DNA from: Pithys albifrons albifrons
Taxonomy: Eukaryota > Chordata > Aves > Passeriformes > Thamnophilidae
Reading direction: 5' to 3'
DNA length: 64,000 nucleotides
Assembly (NCBI RefSeq): GCF_047495875.1
Contig: NC_092463.1
Location: 15,992,724 to 16,056,723 of the forward strand
Shown: positions 47,901-59,266 of the stretch, in pieces
How the letters are laid out: each line of letters opens with the position of its first letter
Numbering within the stretch: position 1 is the stretch's first letter
Notes under the pieces: model-generated
The model's database searches: none
Told to the model about the DNA's origin: nothing
Seen by the model: only the letters and a program-made list of their open reading frames with translations
Position numbers and translations under genes: made by a program

Positions 47901-50900
47901 ACCTATGAAGTTTCTCCCTGCAAGATGAGTCAGTGGCACGCGCTGCAGCTAACACTGTTGTTTCTGCACTCAGTGGAACCCTTGTCAAAATATTTAGATT
48001 AGTGAGGCTCACCAACATGCAGGAGAGGTTCTCCCTTTGCTCTGCAAGTGGATTGGACTCATTTAACCCCTACAAAGAATAAGACGAGGAAATAGGAGTG
48101 ATCTCTACAAACTTAAAATCTTCCTTCTACTCCCTGTGCCTTAATAAGATGTGAAACAAAAGGAGTGAGGGGAGATGTCCAGAAATGGCCTTTATACCTA
48201 GATCCATTGGGGATTTAGTGAGGTAGCTAAATCATTTAGCTCCTCCATGCCAGGGGGTGGTGTTGTGTTGCCCATGGTCTCCTGTATTCTCCTCAAACTC
48301 CTGAAAGGACTGCAACACCCAACTCAGAAGCACAGCAAGGATGGATTCATTGCTCTACCTCCTGGGCCATAAGGATGCCGGCGATGGAACAGGGGAGGAT
48401 ACAGAGGAGGGATCTGTGTCCCAGGCTGCACTGGTGCAGGTTACCCTCAGAGAGAAGTTTCATCTCCATCCTTGCCTCCTCCAAAGAGTCATTGTGCATC
48501 ACCTCCATTAAAAGCTTACAGTCAGTTCCTGCCCTCTCCGCTGATGACTTCATTTAGGTTTATGAGTCACCAGTAGGACCAGGTCCCTACATTTAGGCAT
48601 TGCAGTGCTGGATGCTGCAGACAAGCCCTCAGACTCCAGCTCGTGGATTCCACACATCTCCAATTCACCAGTTACTACGTGAGTACCTAGACTGAGCAAC
48701 TATGCAAGTGCTGCACAGCATGCCAGGATCTGAGTGAGCCAAACAGCAGCTGAAGCTGCTGGAAAAACAAAGCTGTGTCATGGTTCTTGGCCAGACGCTC
48801 ACTGGAGCACAGCCAAAGAAAGGTACTAGAGCAGTTGGGGCACAGGGCGGGCAGCACCTCCGTATAAGAGCTACCAATGGATTGATGTCTGGGCTGGATC
48901 GTTGGGATGGCAAGGGTCATGGCAGAGTTGAGGCACGCTGGCTCCCACTGGAGAAGAGAACCAACTGCAGCCATGAGAGATCTGGCTGAAAAAAAAGGAA
49001 AAAAAAAAAGAGAAAACTATCAAAACTGGGTTGCAGTGTTTACAGCAAATTTTATTTTGTTTAATTTTGGCATTTTTCATGGATGTAAAATACATCCTTT
49101 GTTGTTAAAAGTCATACTGTTAATCTGAAATCTTCTGGGCTTCCAATTTTTCCCTTGTTCAAGTTTTCACACTTCTTCTGGGGTGGGCTTGGAGTCTGAG
49201 GTGGCTGTTAATGTGGAAGACACCACCATGTCTGAAGAAAGAAGGTTAAATTCAAGATTTTAAGCTACTTAGCTTAATTCAAGCTCTTGCAATGTCTTCA
49301 AACTATTATTTTGTGGGGGGTTGTGTTTTTTCTTTTAATTAAGAAACATGAGAGTCTGGACATGCATAGATACAGCCCTGTTGGCATCTGGGCAGATACC
49401 ATTTCCTCCAGGTCAGGACTGTCTCTTGGCTGTGCACACAACGGCAAGGGCTGTTACAGCAGGGCACTTTCCTGGTGTGAGGCTTGTGGCATGCTGGACC
49501 TACCTGCCATGACTGTAGGTGCAAGTGTCCAGGAAGTCAGGCTGCCCTGGGCACCTGTTGAGTTGGGGCCAGAGCCCTGCCTGCTGGAGAGAGGAGCTGC
49601 ACCAGGAAGGGGAAGCTCCTGCTAGGGCAGGTTCTGCACAGTGGGAAGTTGGGTGGTTCTGCTGTGCTCATGCACATGGCTCTGACAGGTGGCCCAGATC
49701 AGTAGGATCTGAACCTGGGCAGAGCAGGGTTGTGTGGAGCTGGAGATCAACCCTGCTGTGGCATTGCTGCGACAGGGACTGGCAGGGTGGGGGAAGGCAT
49801 CTTTTTTGGGAACCACACAGATGCACTCAGCCAGTCTCTCACCTCTCTACACCTGGGGGACACGTCTCCACAGTCCCCTCCTGCTCTGTCCCTGTCCTCC
49901 CCTGTCATGCCCATGTCCTCTTGGCCAGCTTGTTCCCATTGCTCCTCATGCCGGTGTTCTCCATTATTTGACACAGTTCTCACTCTGTGCTTATGAAAAG
50001 CAAACCTATTTCGTGATGGCAGTCATCTTCTTAAATAAGGCAAGTTTTTCCTTCTCCTCCCATAAAATCAGCCCTTTGCTCTTCTACAGTGGTGACCAGA
50101 GTGCTCTTTGGAATCCAAATGAGACCCTGCAAGAGCATTCATGGCACTAGTACTTCCCTATCACTGCTGGAAATTTTGCAGTATTTTGGATCATCTTGGC
50201 CTTTTTAGTACACACTGCACTGGCGGTTCACAGTCATTCTGCGACTGTTGAGCATGCCCCAATATTTCCCCCTTCTCTTATTTCCAGCTCACTCAAGACC
50301 TTGAACTTTGGTCTGTGAAAAAGCAAAAAATCAGAAGTGAAACAGAACAGTGTTGTATTGCTCTCCTTGCTGAGTGAAACAAAGTCACATCAAAACAGCT
50401 TTGCATGGTACTCGAGAGATCTCCAGATAAGGTGGAAAAAATTGCTCAACGAAGTGTCTTTAGACTTCATGGTGGAGAACCTGTCCTTGCAGAAAATCAG
50501 CAAACAGACAAACCTCATCCCTTAATTTCCTGCAATTAGAGCAAGAAATAAAGCCAGTAAAAAGAGATGTCTATTGGTCTTCTCCTAAATAAAATTCAAA
50601 ACTGTATCTCTTTAATCTTATGGGGATTTGCTTTACCTATTTTCCCTTTAAGTGAATAGAAACCTGCCTTGCTTGCAGCCGCTCACTTCCCCTTTTTTTA
50701 AACAGCAGTGAAACTAGTTATTTCTATGTGATAGGAAGGAGTTAGTTCATTGAGTTTACATGCAGATTTTAGCTGATAACATTCTCTCCCTAGTGAAAGA
50801 TTTCTGAAGGGTTTTCCAGTCAGTCTAATCAACAGGCAGAGCTGAATGAAAGCACAAGATAGTTGACTTTCTTTCTTTCATTTGCCAGATTTTGATGATC

Positions 50901-50917
50901 ACAATTTCCTTTTACAG
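41950..50917. other. Intergenic and ASB2 upstream region
   Basis: No recognised exon. The sequence immediately before 50918 (tttccttttacag) looks like a splice acceptor, so at least one non-coding ASB2 exon and the muscle promoter probably lie somewhere in this interval. I cannot place them. Open frames around 45709-46321 and 48665-49996 overlap on both strands and resemble no known family. Confidence 0.45.
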
Positions 50918-50937
50918 GAAAGCAAAGAATAATAAAA

Positions 50938-51182
50938 ATGGCTACAACAGCAGCAAATGCTCAAAGACAGACGATAGGCTGTGAGGAATACAGTCTATAC
51001 AGTAGCCTGAGTGAAGACGAGCTTATAAAGATGGCCATCCAGCAGAGCTTGGAAGAGGACCCTGCAGGTCAGACAGCTGCCCAGAGCCACCAGAAGTCTA
51101 TGGTGACACGTGCTGGTGAGGTGGCCACCCCCAGCCGAGCCAGCCCCCACAACCCACCCTACCGCATCTACCCTTGGCAAAG
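50938..51182 (+). CDS. ASB2: ASB2 first coding exon, beta (muscle-type) isoform, with UIM
   Basis: This exon encodes the N-terminus of ASB2 isoform beta. ASB2 is the substrate-recognition subunit of a Cullin5-Elongin B/C-Rbx2 ubiquitin ligase that targets filamins and other proteins in muscle and blood cells (family knowledge). The start ATG has A at -3 and G at +4. Residues 16-42 read EEYSLYSSLSEDELIKMAIQ followed by QSLEED, nearly identical to human ASB2-beta. They form a ubiquitin-interacting motif (acidic run, then Ala-x-x-x-Ser). Residues 43-75 are poorly conserved, and the exon ends at YPWQR, like human YPWTR. The donor is GTGAGT at 51183. It is preceded by a likely acceptor at 50916-50917, so a non-coding exon probably lies upstream. 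Confidence 0.95.
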
Positions 51183-52738
51183 GTGAGTGCCTGCCTGGGA
51201 AGACAAAACAGCCTCCCCTGTCAGAGCACATGCTCTCTAATTAGCTCTGCCAGGCGGCTCCTCTGCAAGCCTGTCATTACTGTGAAAGCCAGAGTCTGCT
51301 ATAAATCCAATGAGGTCAACAATTTATGTGTTCACAATGAAAGGAGAATTTGCTTGATGTTGTCTGTTTTAAGCAACAAATAAAACAAGAAAAGGGGCAC
51401 TGCCATAAGCTTTCCTGAACAACAGAAGCCTTCCCAAGGCCAGCTGCTCTTTATCCCCACAGGAGCACACTATATGCTGAACTTAGGTTTTGCCAGAGAG
51501 GGAGGACAGCATTTGTTATGGGAAAATAAAGGAGAGACACAAAAAATAGGTATATAAAACAGAGTGAGCTGGCTAGCTTTTAATACTTCAGCTCTTAGAG
51601 GATGTGGCTATTTCACATTAGAGTCTGACTTCAAGCATGCCACTTTCAGCCAAGAACAGCTCCAGACACCAAATCATGGCAGCATCCCGCTCCCTAGCAA
51701 TGCTGGGCTGTCATCACAGAGACCTGCTGACAGTTTCAAAACCCGGGCATTGTTCCCCTTTCATTTTATACTAGGCAGATTTCTCCTGGGGGGAAGGGAA
51801 TAGGTCCAAAATTTGCCTCCAAACCGAGGGAAAATATCCTTTTTACTAATTTTTTTTTTAATAAACTAGAAGTAACCAAAATTTTGTTCCTCCTTCTTTG
51901 TCATAACTCCACCCTCTGACACCTTGCTCATTACCACCTGTGGTTGTTTGGTTCCAAGGCTGGGAAACTGGGGACAATTTAATGACAATTTGATGTAAGC
52001 ATGTTCATAGCAGTGGAATCAGGATGCTGTACAGCCTGCAGTCCTACTCCCATCGAAGGCTGTGGTTTCTCAGTGTTGTTACCATGCTCTTTTTCTGACA
52101 GCTCTACTGTGGAGGCTGATGCTGGGGACAATAAGGGCTTTCCTGACCATTTGGTCTTGTCCTCCTTGGGGGTCCTTTGACACCTGCTGATTTGGCAACA
52201 GGCAGCATTAGCATTTCTGTGCATTAACCTGTCCTGCCCTTGCCTCAGCCTAGCAGTGTTTGACCTCCCCCTGGAGCGAAAACCTTTGCAGCTTGTAGCA
52301 CCATATCTGTACCATTGCTGAACATTTCTGACCCCTGAGAGAGCTCAGTTGAAATGGAGCTGACACTCAGGCACTCTGGGTCCTCCTGTACCCAGCTCTG
52401 ACCCACTCACGTGGCACTTTGGAGGTGATGAATGTCACCTCACCTCGCCTTGTGCCTGCTTCCTGTGCGGTGCTGGCAGGGTTAACCACACTGTTGTCTT
52501 ATATGGTCATTTGAATCCCCTGACGCTTCCTCAGAGGGCCAAAAATAAACGCGAGCCGAGTGAGCAGCTGAATCCAGCACAGAGCAAACCGTGGCCATCT
52601 GCTTTTATTCAAAGCCCTGACTGGCAGGCTTTCTCGCTCCTTTTCTGTGGATGTGTGTCTCTGTTTCTGCCTCAGCATGACCTGTTTCTCCTATTCGGAG
52701 TATTTCTCCTTATTTCATTCATGTCATCGCCACTCCAG
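51183..52738 (+). other. ASB2: ASB2 intron 1 (beta transcript), containing the alpha promoter region
   Basis: It runs from the donor GTGAGT at 51183 to the acceptor ctccag at 52733-52738. The right part should contain the alpha promoter and 5' UTR. Around 52485-52550 there is aaccaca (a RUNX-type word) and CCAAAAATAA, one base off a MEF2-type site. I see no TATA box at a convincing distance. These sites are weak evidence only. Confidence 0.6.
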
Positions 52739-52843
52739 ATTGGCAGCTCAGCAGACAGGCCGTGCTCAGCCATCCAGCTCGGGGGCAGCCTGTGGGGTCA
52801 GGCGAAGGTACGACAGCAGCCTTTGCAGCACATCCCAGTCCGT
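52677..52843 (+). CDS. ASB2: ASB2 alternative first coding exon (alpha isoform)
   Basis: An ATG at 52677 opens MTCFSYSEYFSLFHSC, almost identical to the start of human ASB2-alpha, the blood-cell form that lacks the UIM. The frame runs straight into the shared exon, because the acceptor used by the beta transcript (AG at 52737-52738) lies inside this reading frame: TCC-AGA is split as AG|A. Alpha therefore uses the whole 167 nt as one exon, while beta enters at 52739. An upstream in-frame ATG at 52647 is a poorer start because human alpha begins at the MTxFSY position. Confidence 0.92.
52739..52843 (+). CDS. ASB2: ASB2 shared exon 2 (beta acceptor)
   Basis: In the beta transcript this 105-nt exon joins exon 1 in phase (AG+A gives Arg). 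It encodes residues 82-117, a linker rich in Ser, Gln and Arg ending YDSSLCSTSQSV, equivalent to human YSSSLFKTSQLA. The donor GTAAGT begins at 52844. The segment is more divergent than the ankyrin exons, as in other vertebrates. Which acceptor or start is used sets the N-terminus: UIM-bearing beta or short alpha. Confidence 0.92.
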
Positions 52844-55800
52844 GTAAGTGTCTCCCTCTCCCTCTCCTGCTTTATCCACCAGTCAAAATAAGCCTTGCTA
52901 CCCACTCTCCCCCTAAGACATCTCTTCTGTGTGGCAATGGTGTCTGATGGGGGGAGAAGGAGGAGGAAGTCTTGCTGACACCTGCACTGCACTCTTGCTG
53001 CACTCCTACTCTTCTTTCCAACTTTCTATCTGCCCAGACCATGTCCAGGCTCTGGCAGGTGACCCACCTCAAATCTTCCTTCTTTTCTTCTCCCTCTTCA
53101 TCTCTCTGCATCCCTCCAGTGCACATGTCCTGGGAACTCTGGGTCAGTCAGTAGTGCTGAGGTGACAAGGACATCAGGGAAGGGATAAATGCCCTGTGGT
53201 TTATGTAGACTGGCTCATTTACCAACATGGTAGATGAGGCAGACAGGTGCTGATAGTAATTGCATTGGTATTAAGTTCAGGGTTCAACAATGGGGAAGAG
53301 TGGGGGAAAAAATGTATCACAGTATATAAAAAAGATGAGAAAGTGCAGTCCTTCAAAGCAAATATTTTATAAATGCTCCCAAGATGCTGTGCCTTTTCCC
53401 AGCTGTACCTGTGCTGTCCTGCCACACTGAAGAGGGTTTACTTGCCCAAAGAGGAAACTAGCTTGACTGACACTAATCCTCCTGGCCATGCTCTGCTGTT
53501 GGCAGGGCTGCAAATAAGCTTAGGTGAACAGAGTCATGGATGAGGAAAGCAGGCAGGCAAAGGGGTGGCTGAAGCTCTGCCACAGTGCTGTGTGTAGTGG
53601 AAATAACTGGACTATTACGGGTTTATGACAGCTCTTTGCAGGGCAGAGTAGATGCATGCACCTGCCTTTAGCTATCAGATGACAAGAGAAAATTGTTGTA
53701 GGCAGCACTTCTCTGTATTCTGCAGAAAAAAAAAATCTCTGCCTTTTTCATGTACTCATTTCAAATCTACTTTGTTTTATCTGTATTGCAAGTCCCTCCC
53801 TGGATGCCCGATTGCAGGGACTACCCCTCCAAGACTCTTCTTTTCATCCCTCCCCCAGCTCTTCCCCACTTTCCCCCGCATCCTGGCTAATGCAGGGTCT
53901 ATTCCTTGCCCTCCACTGCCATTGCCCTCCCTGACATTGTAATAACCTCTCTCCACTGCAAAATGAAGCCGGCCTTAAACATGTCACCTGCCAGCTCCCC
54001 TTGGTCACACTTAAATCACAACCTCTCAGTACGTGTTCTGCACTCCTTGCATGCCTCTCTGATGCTCTGGGTCCAGCAGCAGGCTGGAGTGCACGCTGTT
54101 CATCAGGTAGTTCAATACATGGAGGGTGGGATAAGGCTGAAAAACTAGCCCTCCTCTGCTGCCAAGTGAGAGCAAAAATATAGCTGGGAAGCCACAGGAG
54201 AGCATGATGGCAAAACTTTTACCCTAGCCTCAGAGCTAGGAAGGGATGATACTTGGCTTCACCTGGGGAAGTGCTGTTGCTTCATGCTGCCTGCATCACT
54301 CCAGGTTGTCAGGAAAAGAAAGAGCTTCCTGAACTTTTCCATGTTCCACTGAACCTCTTCTGCAGCACTCTGAATTGACCTCACCATACATCTCATCTGC
54401 AATGAGTATTTATTATCTTGGCTACTGGCCTCTGAAATGCAGTAATTCTTTTGAGTTGCCTATAAGGTTAAGATTTCATGAGATATTAAGACTTACACTA
54501 TAGTTTAAATACTTATTTTTTCTGTATCTGATGAAATCCAGGCAGAAGATATGTTGGGTTTTTATAACAGCCAACCACAAGCCAGGCAGAAAACAAGGAT
54601 TTCACATGGAGATTCATTAAACTTTGTGTTCTGATCTGGAATTTGCTTGGCTAAAGCATCTGCAACCTTGTCCAGCAAACCCCCTCATCTTACTCAGGAA
54701 TCATTTAAGGTCAAGGAACCCAACAGAAGTTTGTTTCATTCAAGATCTGAGGGCTTAAGCAGAATAATAACTGATTCTTCACACATTTTTAACCCTACCA
54801 CAGATCTGAAGTACCCTCCTGCTTTCACTTTTGGTCTCAGATAACGTGATTCACCTTGCATTTGTTGTGTGCCAGCCCCATGCACAGCCCCCTGCCGTGG
54901 CCCACCTGCTATGCAGTAACTCATTAAGCACTGGTAATTCTATCATGTGCCCAAATCCTGAGGTCTCAGTACATGTGTAACATGAACCTTTGCACAGAAC
55001 AGATGGTTTCAGCAACCTTGTGCCAGAGGCGTTGAAAGACGAAGATCCCCCACCTCCACTCCTCTCCCAGACAAACGTGCCAACAGTTGCTTGTCAGCTG
55101 ACTTCAACAAAATACTCAAACATCTGTATAAAAATCTATTATCTGTACAAAATTAGCAATTTTAGGTTTAATCCCCAGGGTATTCTAAACAGTATGGACA
55201 TAAAGCAGTGCCTCTGGGACCTTAGCCTGGCAGTTATCAGAAAGTCAGTCTATTCCTCCTGGGAGGGCTGTGGCCAGGAAGGCAGCTGCCTCCTCTAGCT
55301 GTTATCTTCTCAGGCAAAATGCCTGGCCTTGTGTCCCATGTATCTCCCCATTCCAGTGTTGCTATTTTTGTGACTCTACTGCCTTGCAATCACTGCTTCC
55401 ATCTATAGAGGAGCAAGAGGCACCAAATACTTTCTCACCTGGGAAACGGTGCCTTTTCCCTTTTCTCTGGCATATTTGTTGAGTTCACCTCTTCCGCTTC
55501 AGTCCCTGAGTTTCTCCTCAGAGAAGCAGCCTGGTGACTATTCTTTCAATGCTAATGTCAGTGTTTATGGCACAGATTGGGTACTTTTGGACAAACTGAA
55601 ATTAGTGAGGCCTGTGTGAGTGTCAAGCTGTTGGTCTGTCTAGCCCCTGCAAGGCAATGACATCCAGTGCTGCTCCTGCAACACACTAAATACAGAGGCT
55701 GTACCAGCGATCTGCTTCACAGCTCTCTGCCTCTGCCATGGTCCTGGCAGACTCAGATGAGGAGGAAGGAAGGCACCAGCTCCTCCTGCAGGTACTGCTG

Positions 55801-57386
55801 ACTGGAGTCATGGTGACTGTCAGGCAGTGTTGCGACTCCTGCTGGGTGGGGAGACGCACTGGTAGTAGCTCTCACTGTTGCTCTGCAGAGGGACTGATGT
55901 GCCTGGGTCAGCCTTGCTCTGCAACCACTCTGACAGAGCTTGGAGAAATAGGTTGCTGCCCAGAGTGTGTGGAATGCATCCTTGACAGAGGGAAGGCTTG
56001 TGAGGGCAAAGCAGACTTGTAGGCTGCTCATTGTGCCTCACTGCTGGGTAGCATGGAGCACACTTCATGCTTTTTATACAGTTTCACAGTGAGTTTCTTG
56101 ACAGTGTCAGAACTAGGTATCACCAAAAAAGATTTATATATCCAGTGATTATGCACATTTCAATGACTTTGAACTCCAAGACTTTTTAAATATTTCCATC
56201 TTCTCCAATATTTTTTTCATCCATTTTACTCCTTGTGTATAGAAGCTATTTGGCCCTGTGGAGCCTGTCAGTGGTTTGGTGGATTTGAATGGACCAGACC
56301 ATGAACCACTTAACAGCTAACAACCAGATTTTCAAAAGTATCCAGCACCTCCTATGTCTTACTGAGACACTGGAGACATATTTTTAAGGTCTATAGTGTC
56401 TGAAGTAGTTACCATTTCTGAAAATTTGAGTGCTCAATTCTGCAACAACAGCTGTAGATCTCTGTGGTGTCATCATGAAGGGCAGCTTGGAATTTCATTT
56501 GGATAGGTGGATAATTTTCAGTCATGCCTGGATGAAGGAAGGAGAGTCAAAACCAACACACTAATGTTCACATGGACCTGAGGGAATGGCCTAAAGTTAT
56601 GTCAGGGCAGGTTTACGTCAGAAGAAAGCTATTCACTCAGAGAGTGGTTGAGCACTGCCCAGGGAAGTGGCCATAGCACCAAGTCTGACAGAGTTCAAGG
56701 AGTGTTTGGATGATACTCTTGGGCACATGGTTTGACTCTTGGGGATGATCCTGTGCAGGCTTAAGAGTTGAACTCGATTATCTCTGTAGGTTCATGCCAA
56801 CTTGGCATATTCTGTGATTCTGTGATAACTGGACCAGCTAAATTCTGAAAATGGGATTGTGTAAGGAAATAGGAAATATTTTCAAAATAGAAGAGTAAGA
56901 TTTATTGATAATTTCTGCTAAAGCCACCTGCAAATCAAATCTAAAAATTTCTTCAGGGGAGAACAGGGGCAATTCTCTTCAAAGTTAATCTTATTTAAAA
57001 GATCTCATATGGAAGCGCCATGTCACATGGGACAGCAAGGTGGTGTAATGATCACAGCTATGGACACTTGGCAGTGTACACAGCACATGCAGGGCTAGTG
57101 TTCCTTAACTCCAGATATCTAAAATAAGTGTTTAGGTCAGAGATTAGTTCCACCTCCACTTTCCTTACCCTCCAGATAGTGATTCTTCTGATCTGCTGAA
57201 ATGGTAAAATTAAAAAAGACAAAATTTTACTTTTCCAAGCCCTGTAGCAAGGCATCTTAGGGCCACAAACACATGCTATATAAACTGAAGGGGTTCACTA
57301 TTTTGGCCAAATGATAAAGTAATATTGCTGCAAAAAGCTCCTCAGTAATAAGGAAGCAGTAATCAAGCTTTAATCTTGTTTTAAAG
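52844..57386 (+). other. ASB2: ASB2 intron 2
   Basis: GTAAGT donor to ttttaaag acceptor. It contains a CR1 fragment at 56585-56830. Open frames at 53652-54183 and 55738-56068 are unrecognised and out of phase with ASB2. No further exon is visible. Confidence 0.8.
56585..56830 (+). repeat. CR1 LINE 3' fragment
   Basis: Sense CR1 3' region: 'agaaagctattcactcagag', 'agtggttgagcactgcccag', 'ttcaaggagtgtttggatga', 'gatgatcctgtgcaggctt' and 'gttgaactcgattatctct'. It ends in the tandem terminal repeat 'atattctgtgattctgtgat'. The ending ATGCCAACTTGGCATATTCTG marks the same subfamily as the minus-strand copies at 30.1 and 32.9 kb. Confidence 0.94.
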
Positions 57387-57553
57387 AGAACTTGACCCTG
57401 TAGTGGCAGCAATCAAGGATGGAGATGAAAAAGCAGTATGCAACATGATGAAATCAGGAAAAAACCTTTCACAACCTAATAAGGATGGATGGATACCCCT
57501 CCACGAAGCTGCATACTATGGCCAAGTGGGTTGCCTGAGCCTGTTGCAAAAAG
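57387..57553 (+). CDS. ASB2: ASB2 exon 3: first ankyrin repeats
   Basis: This exon encodes residues 117-172 (beta numbering). A degenerate first repeat (DPVVAAIKDGDEKAV, MMKSGKNLSQPN) is followed by the second repeat, NKDGWIPLHEAAYYGQVGCL. The match to human ASB2 (EGWLPLHEAAYYGQVGCL) is close. The acceptor choice ttttaaag|AGAA gives the same length as human. The alternative AG two bases later would break the frame. The donor gtcagt follows at 57554, with one base carried into exon 4. Confidence 0.95.
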
Positions 57554-58224
57554 GTCAGTGAACTTAAAACTAATTAATTTCAAAAGAGAAAAGAAGAAAA
57601 TAAATAAACTTAGGCAGAATCAGCAGCATCCCAATCCTGACCTAGGACTGCATATGAAGCTTTTTTCCAACCTCTCTGACAGTATATTAATTTCACCTTC
57701 TCTTAGAAAATAGGTTTCCAGACTGAAGCCTTAGAAGTTAGGATATTTGGGAGAAAGTGATATTGGGATAAATCCTGCCAAGCCCTGGATTTCTCACACT
57801 AAAGCCTGGAAGCTGAGCTTTATACTATTATGAGCTGCTTGGCTGCCAAAGCTGACAGGAATTACCCCACTTCTCACGGGCTAGATATACAACCCAACAC
57901 TTCTTTGGTGGTGCTTGAAGGGAGTCAACTCTTGTAGTTTGTTTTTTTTTTCAAACTGCAGCTGAAAAGAAGTTCCTCAACAACTTTCTGCATCACTAAT
58001 GACCATAGTTGAACATTTTAATCTAAACTGCTGACAGATTTAGATACTCCATCTGAGCTATAGTAACTTTATAGTATATTCCTAACTTATATTGCTCATG
58101 GAAAAGGAAAAGAAATAAACAATAAAAACTTACTTAAAACTCCAAGGATTTTGGAAGGTGATGATGCTGTAGATACTTGTGCACTACATGCCATAATGAC
58201 TTTGGGCTCACCATTCCTACACAG
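57554..58224 (+). other. ASB2: ASB2 intron 3
   Basis: Short intron (671 bases), GTCAGT to a pyrimidine-rich acceptor ending acacag. Nothing else is seen in it apart from a T-run near 57940. Confidence 0.85.
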
Positions 58225-58380
58225 CGTACCCCAGCACCATCGATCAACGCACCCTCAATGAGGAGACAGCTCTTTACCTGGCCACCAGCAGGGGCAACCT
58301 GGACTGCCTGCTCACCCTGCTGCAGGCTGGGGCTGAGCCCGACATCTCCAACAAATCCAGAGAAACACCGCTCTACAAAG
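58225..58380 (+). CDS. ASB2: ASB2 exon 4: ankyrin repeat 3
   Basis: This 156-nt exon encodes residues 173-224: AYPSTIDQRTLNEETALYLA, then TSRGNLDCLLTLLQAGAEPD and ISNKSRETPLYK. The wording matches human ASB2 nearly residue for residue. It finishes repeat 2, holds repeat 3 and opens repeat 4. Both ends split a codon after the first base, so it could be skipped without a frameshift. The donor GTGTGT is weaker than its neighbours. The exon is GC-richer than the introns around it. Confidence 0.96.
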
Positions 58381-59194
58381 GTGTGTAGTTGTTTTTCCCA
58401 GGATGCTGAACTCTTCTGGCTCCACTAGGGCAGAACTGCAGGATCATTTGTGATGAAGGGCTGAAACTCAGTGATTAGATCCTGTTTTCTACTTCCCTGC
58501 TGTAGTCCTCTATCTCCTATGTCTGTCCTGCCGTGACCTTTCTCTCATTCACAACAGAGACAGGATTAGCAGCTGCCTGGCAGGGTGCAGGCTGTGATGT
58601 GGTGCTGAGGCGGGAGTATGAGATGTTCAGTGGGGCCTTAAGCACAGGCTGTCTACACAATGTCCCAAGCTTACAGAAAGCTGGAGAGTACTGGAATATA
58701 TACACTTTTCTAAACAGTAGGACGTAAGTAGCTGTTAGATGTGGGAGTACAGTAACTGTAGACATGCCAGTGATTCATATACTATGTGGGTCAGGCCAGG
58801 CTGTGTGCTATGGAAGAGGCATAAAATTATAAACAATTCAGTGAGGCAGATAAAAGTATTTAACATGGACATACTACTTTGCTGCTGATTGGAGAGAACA
58901 ATTTTTTTCTTTAGCAGAACAACAATACGTCCATGATCTCACAAAGATTCATAGAGGGAGACAGTCTCTCACACCTTCATGTCAATCCCTCTTTGCTCCT
59001 GCCGTAACAGTTTTTAGCACATTAAAAACACATATTACGGGCTAAAACAGCAATCTCATCTCCAGCTTTGGATACCTGACATTAGAGCTGCTCAGTTTAA
59101 AATGCTTTTTTTTTTTAATTTCTGGCTTTTACTTGACTAAAGGAAAGCTGTTCTGCTGTGCATTAAACACACAGTAGTGGTAGTAGTAGTAGTA

Positions 59195-59232
<38 letters not shown>

Positions 59233-59233
59233 A

Positions 59234-59266
<33 letters not shown>

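Noticed and set aside
48665..49996. Cluster of overlapping frames upstream of ASB2
   Set aside because: They conflict on both strands and resemble neither OTUB2 nor ASB2. No exon structure could be built.
52647..52676. Upstream in-frame ATG for ASB2-alpha
   Set aside because: The ten extra residues are Cys-rich and unlike known ASB2-alpha, which begins at the MTxFSY position.
57041..57115. tRNA-like start (ggtggtgtaatgatcacagc) in ASB2 intron 2
   Set aside because: Only the box A-like words fit. There is no anticodon arm or T arm with pairing stems.
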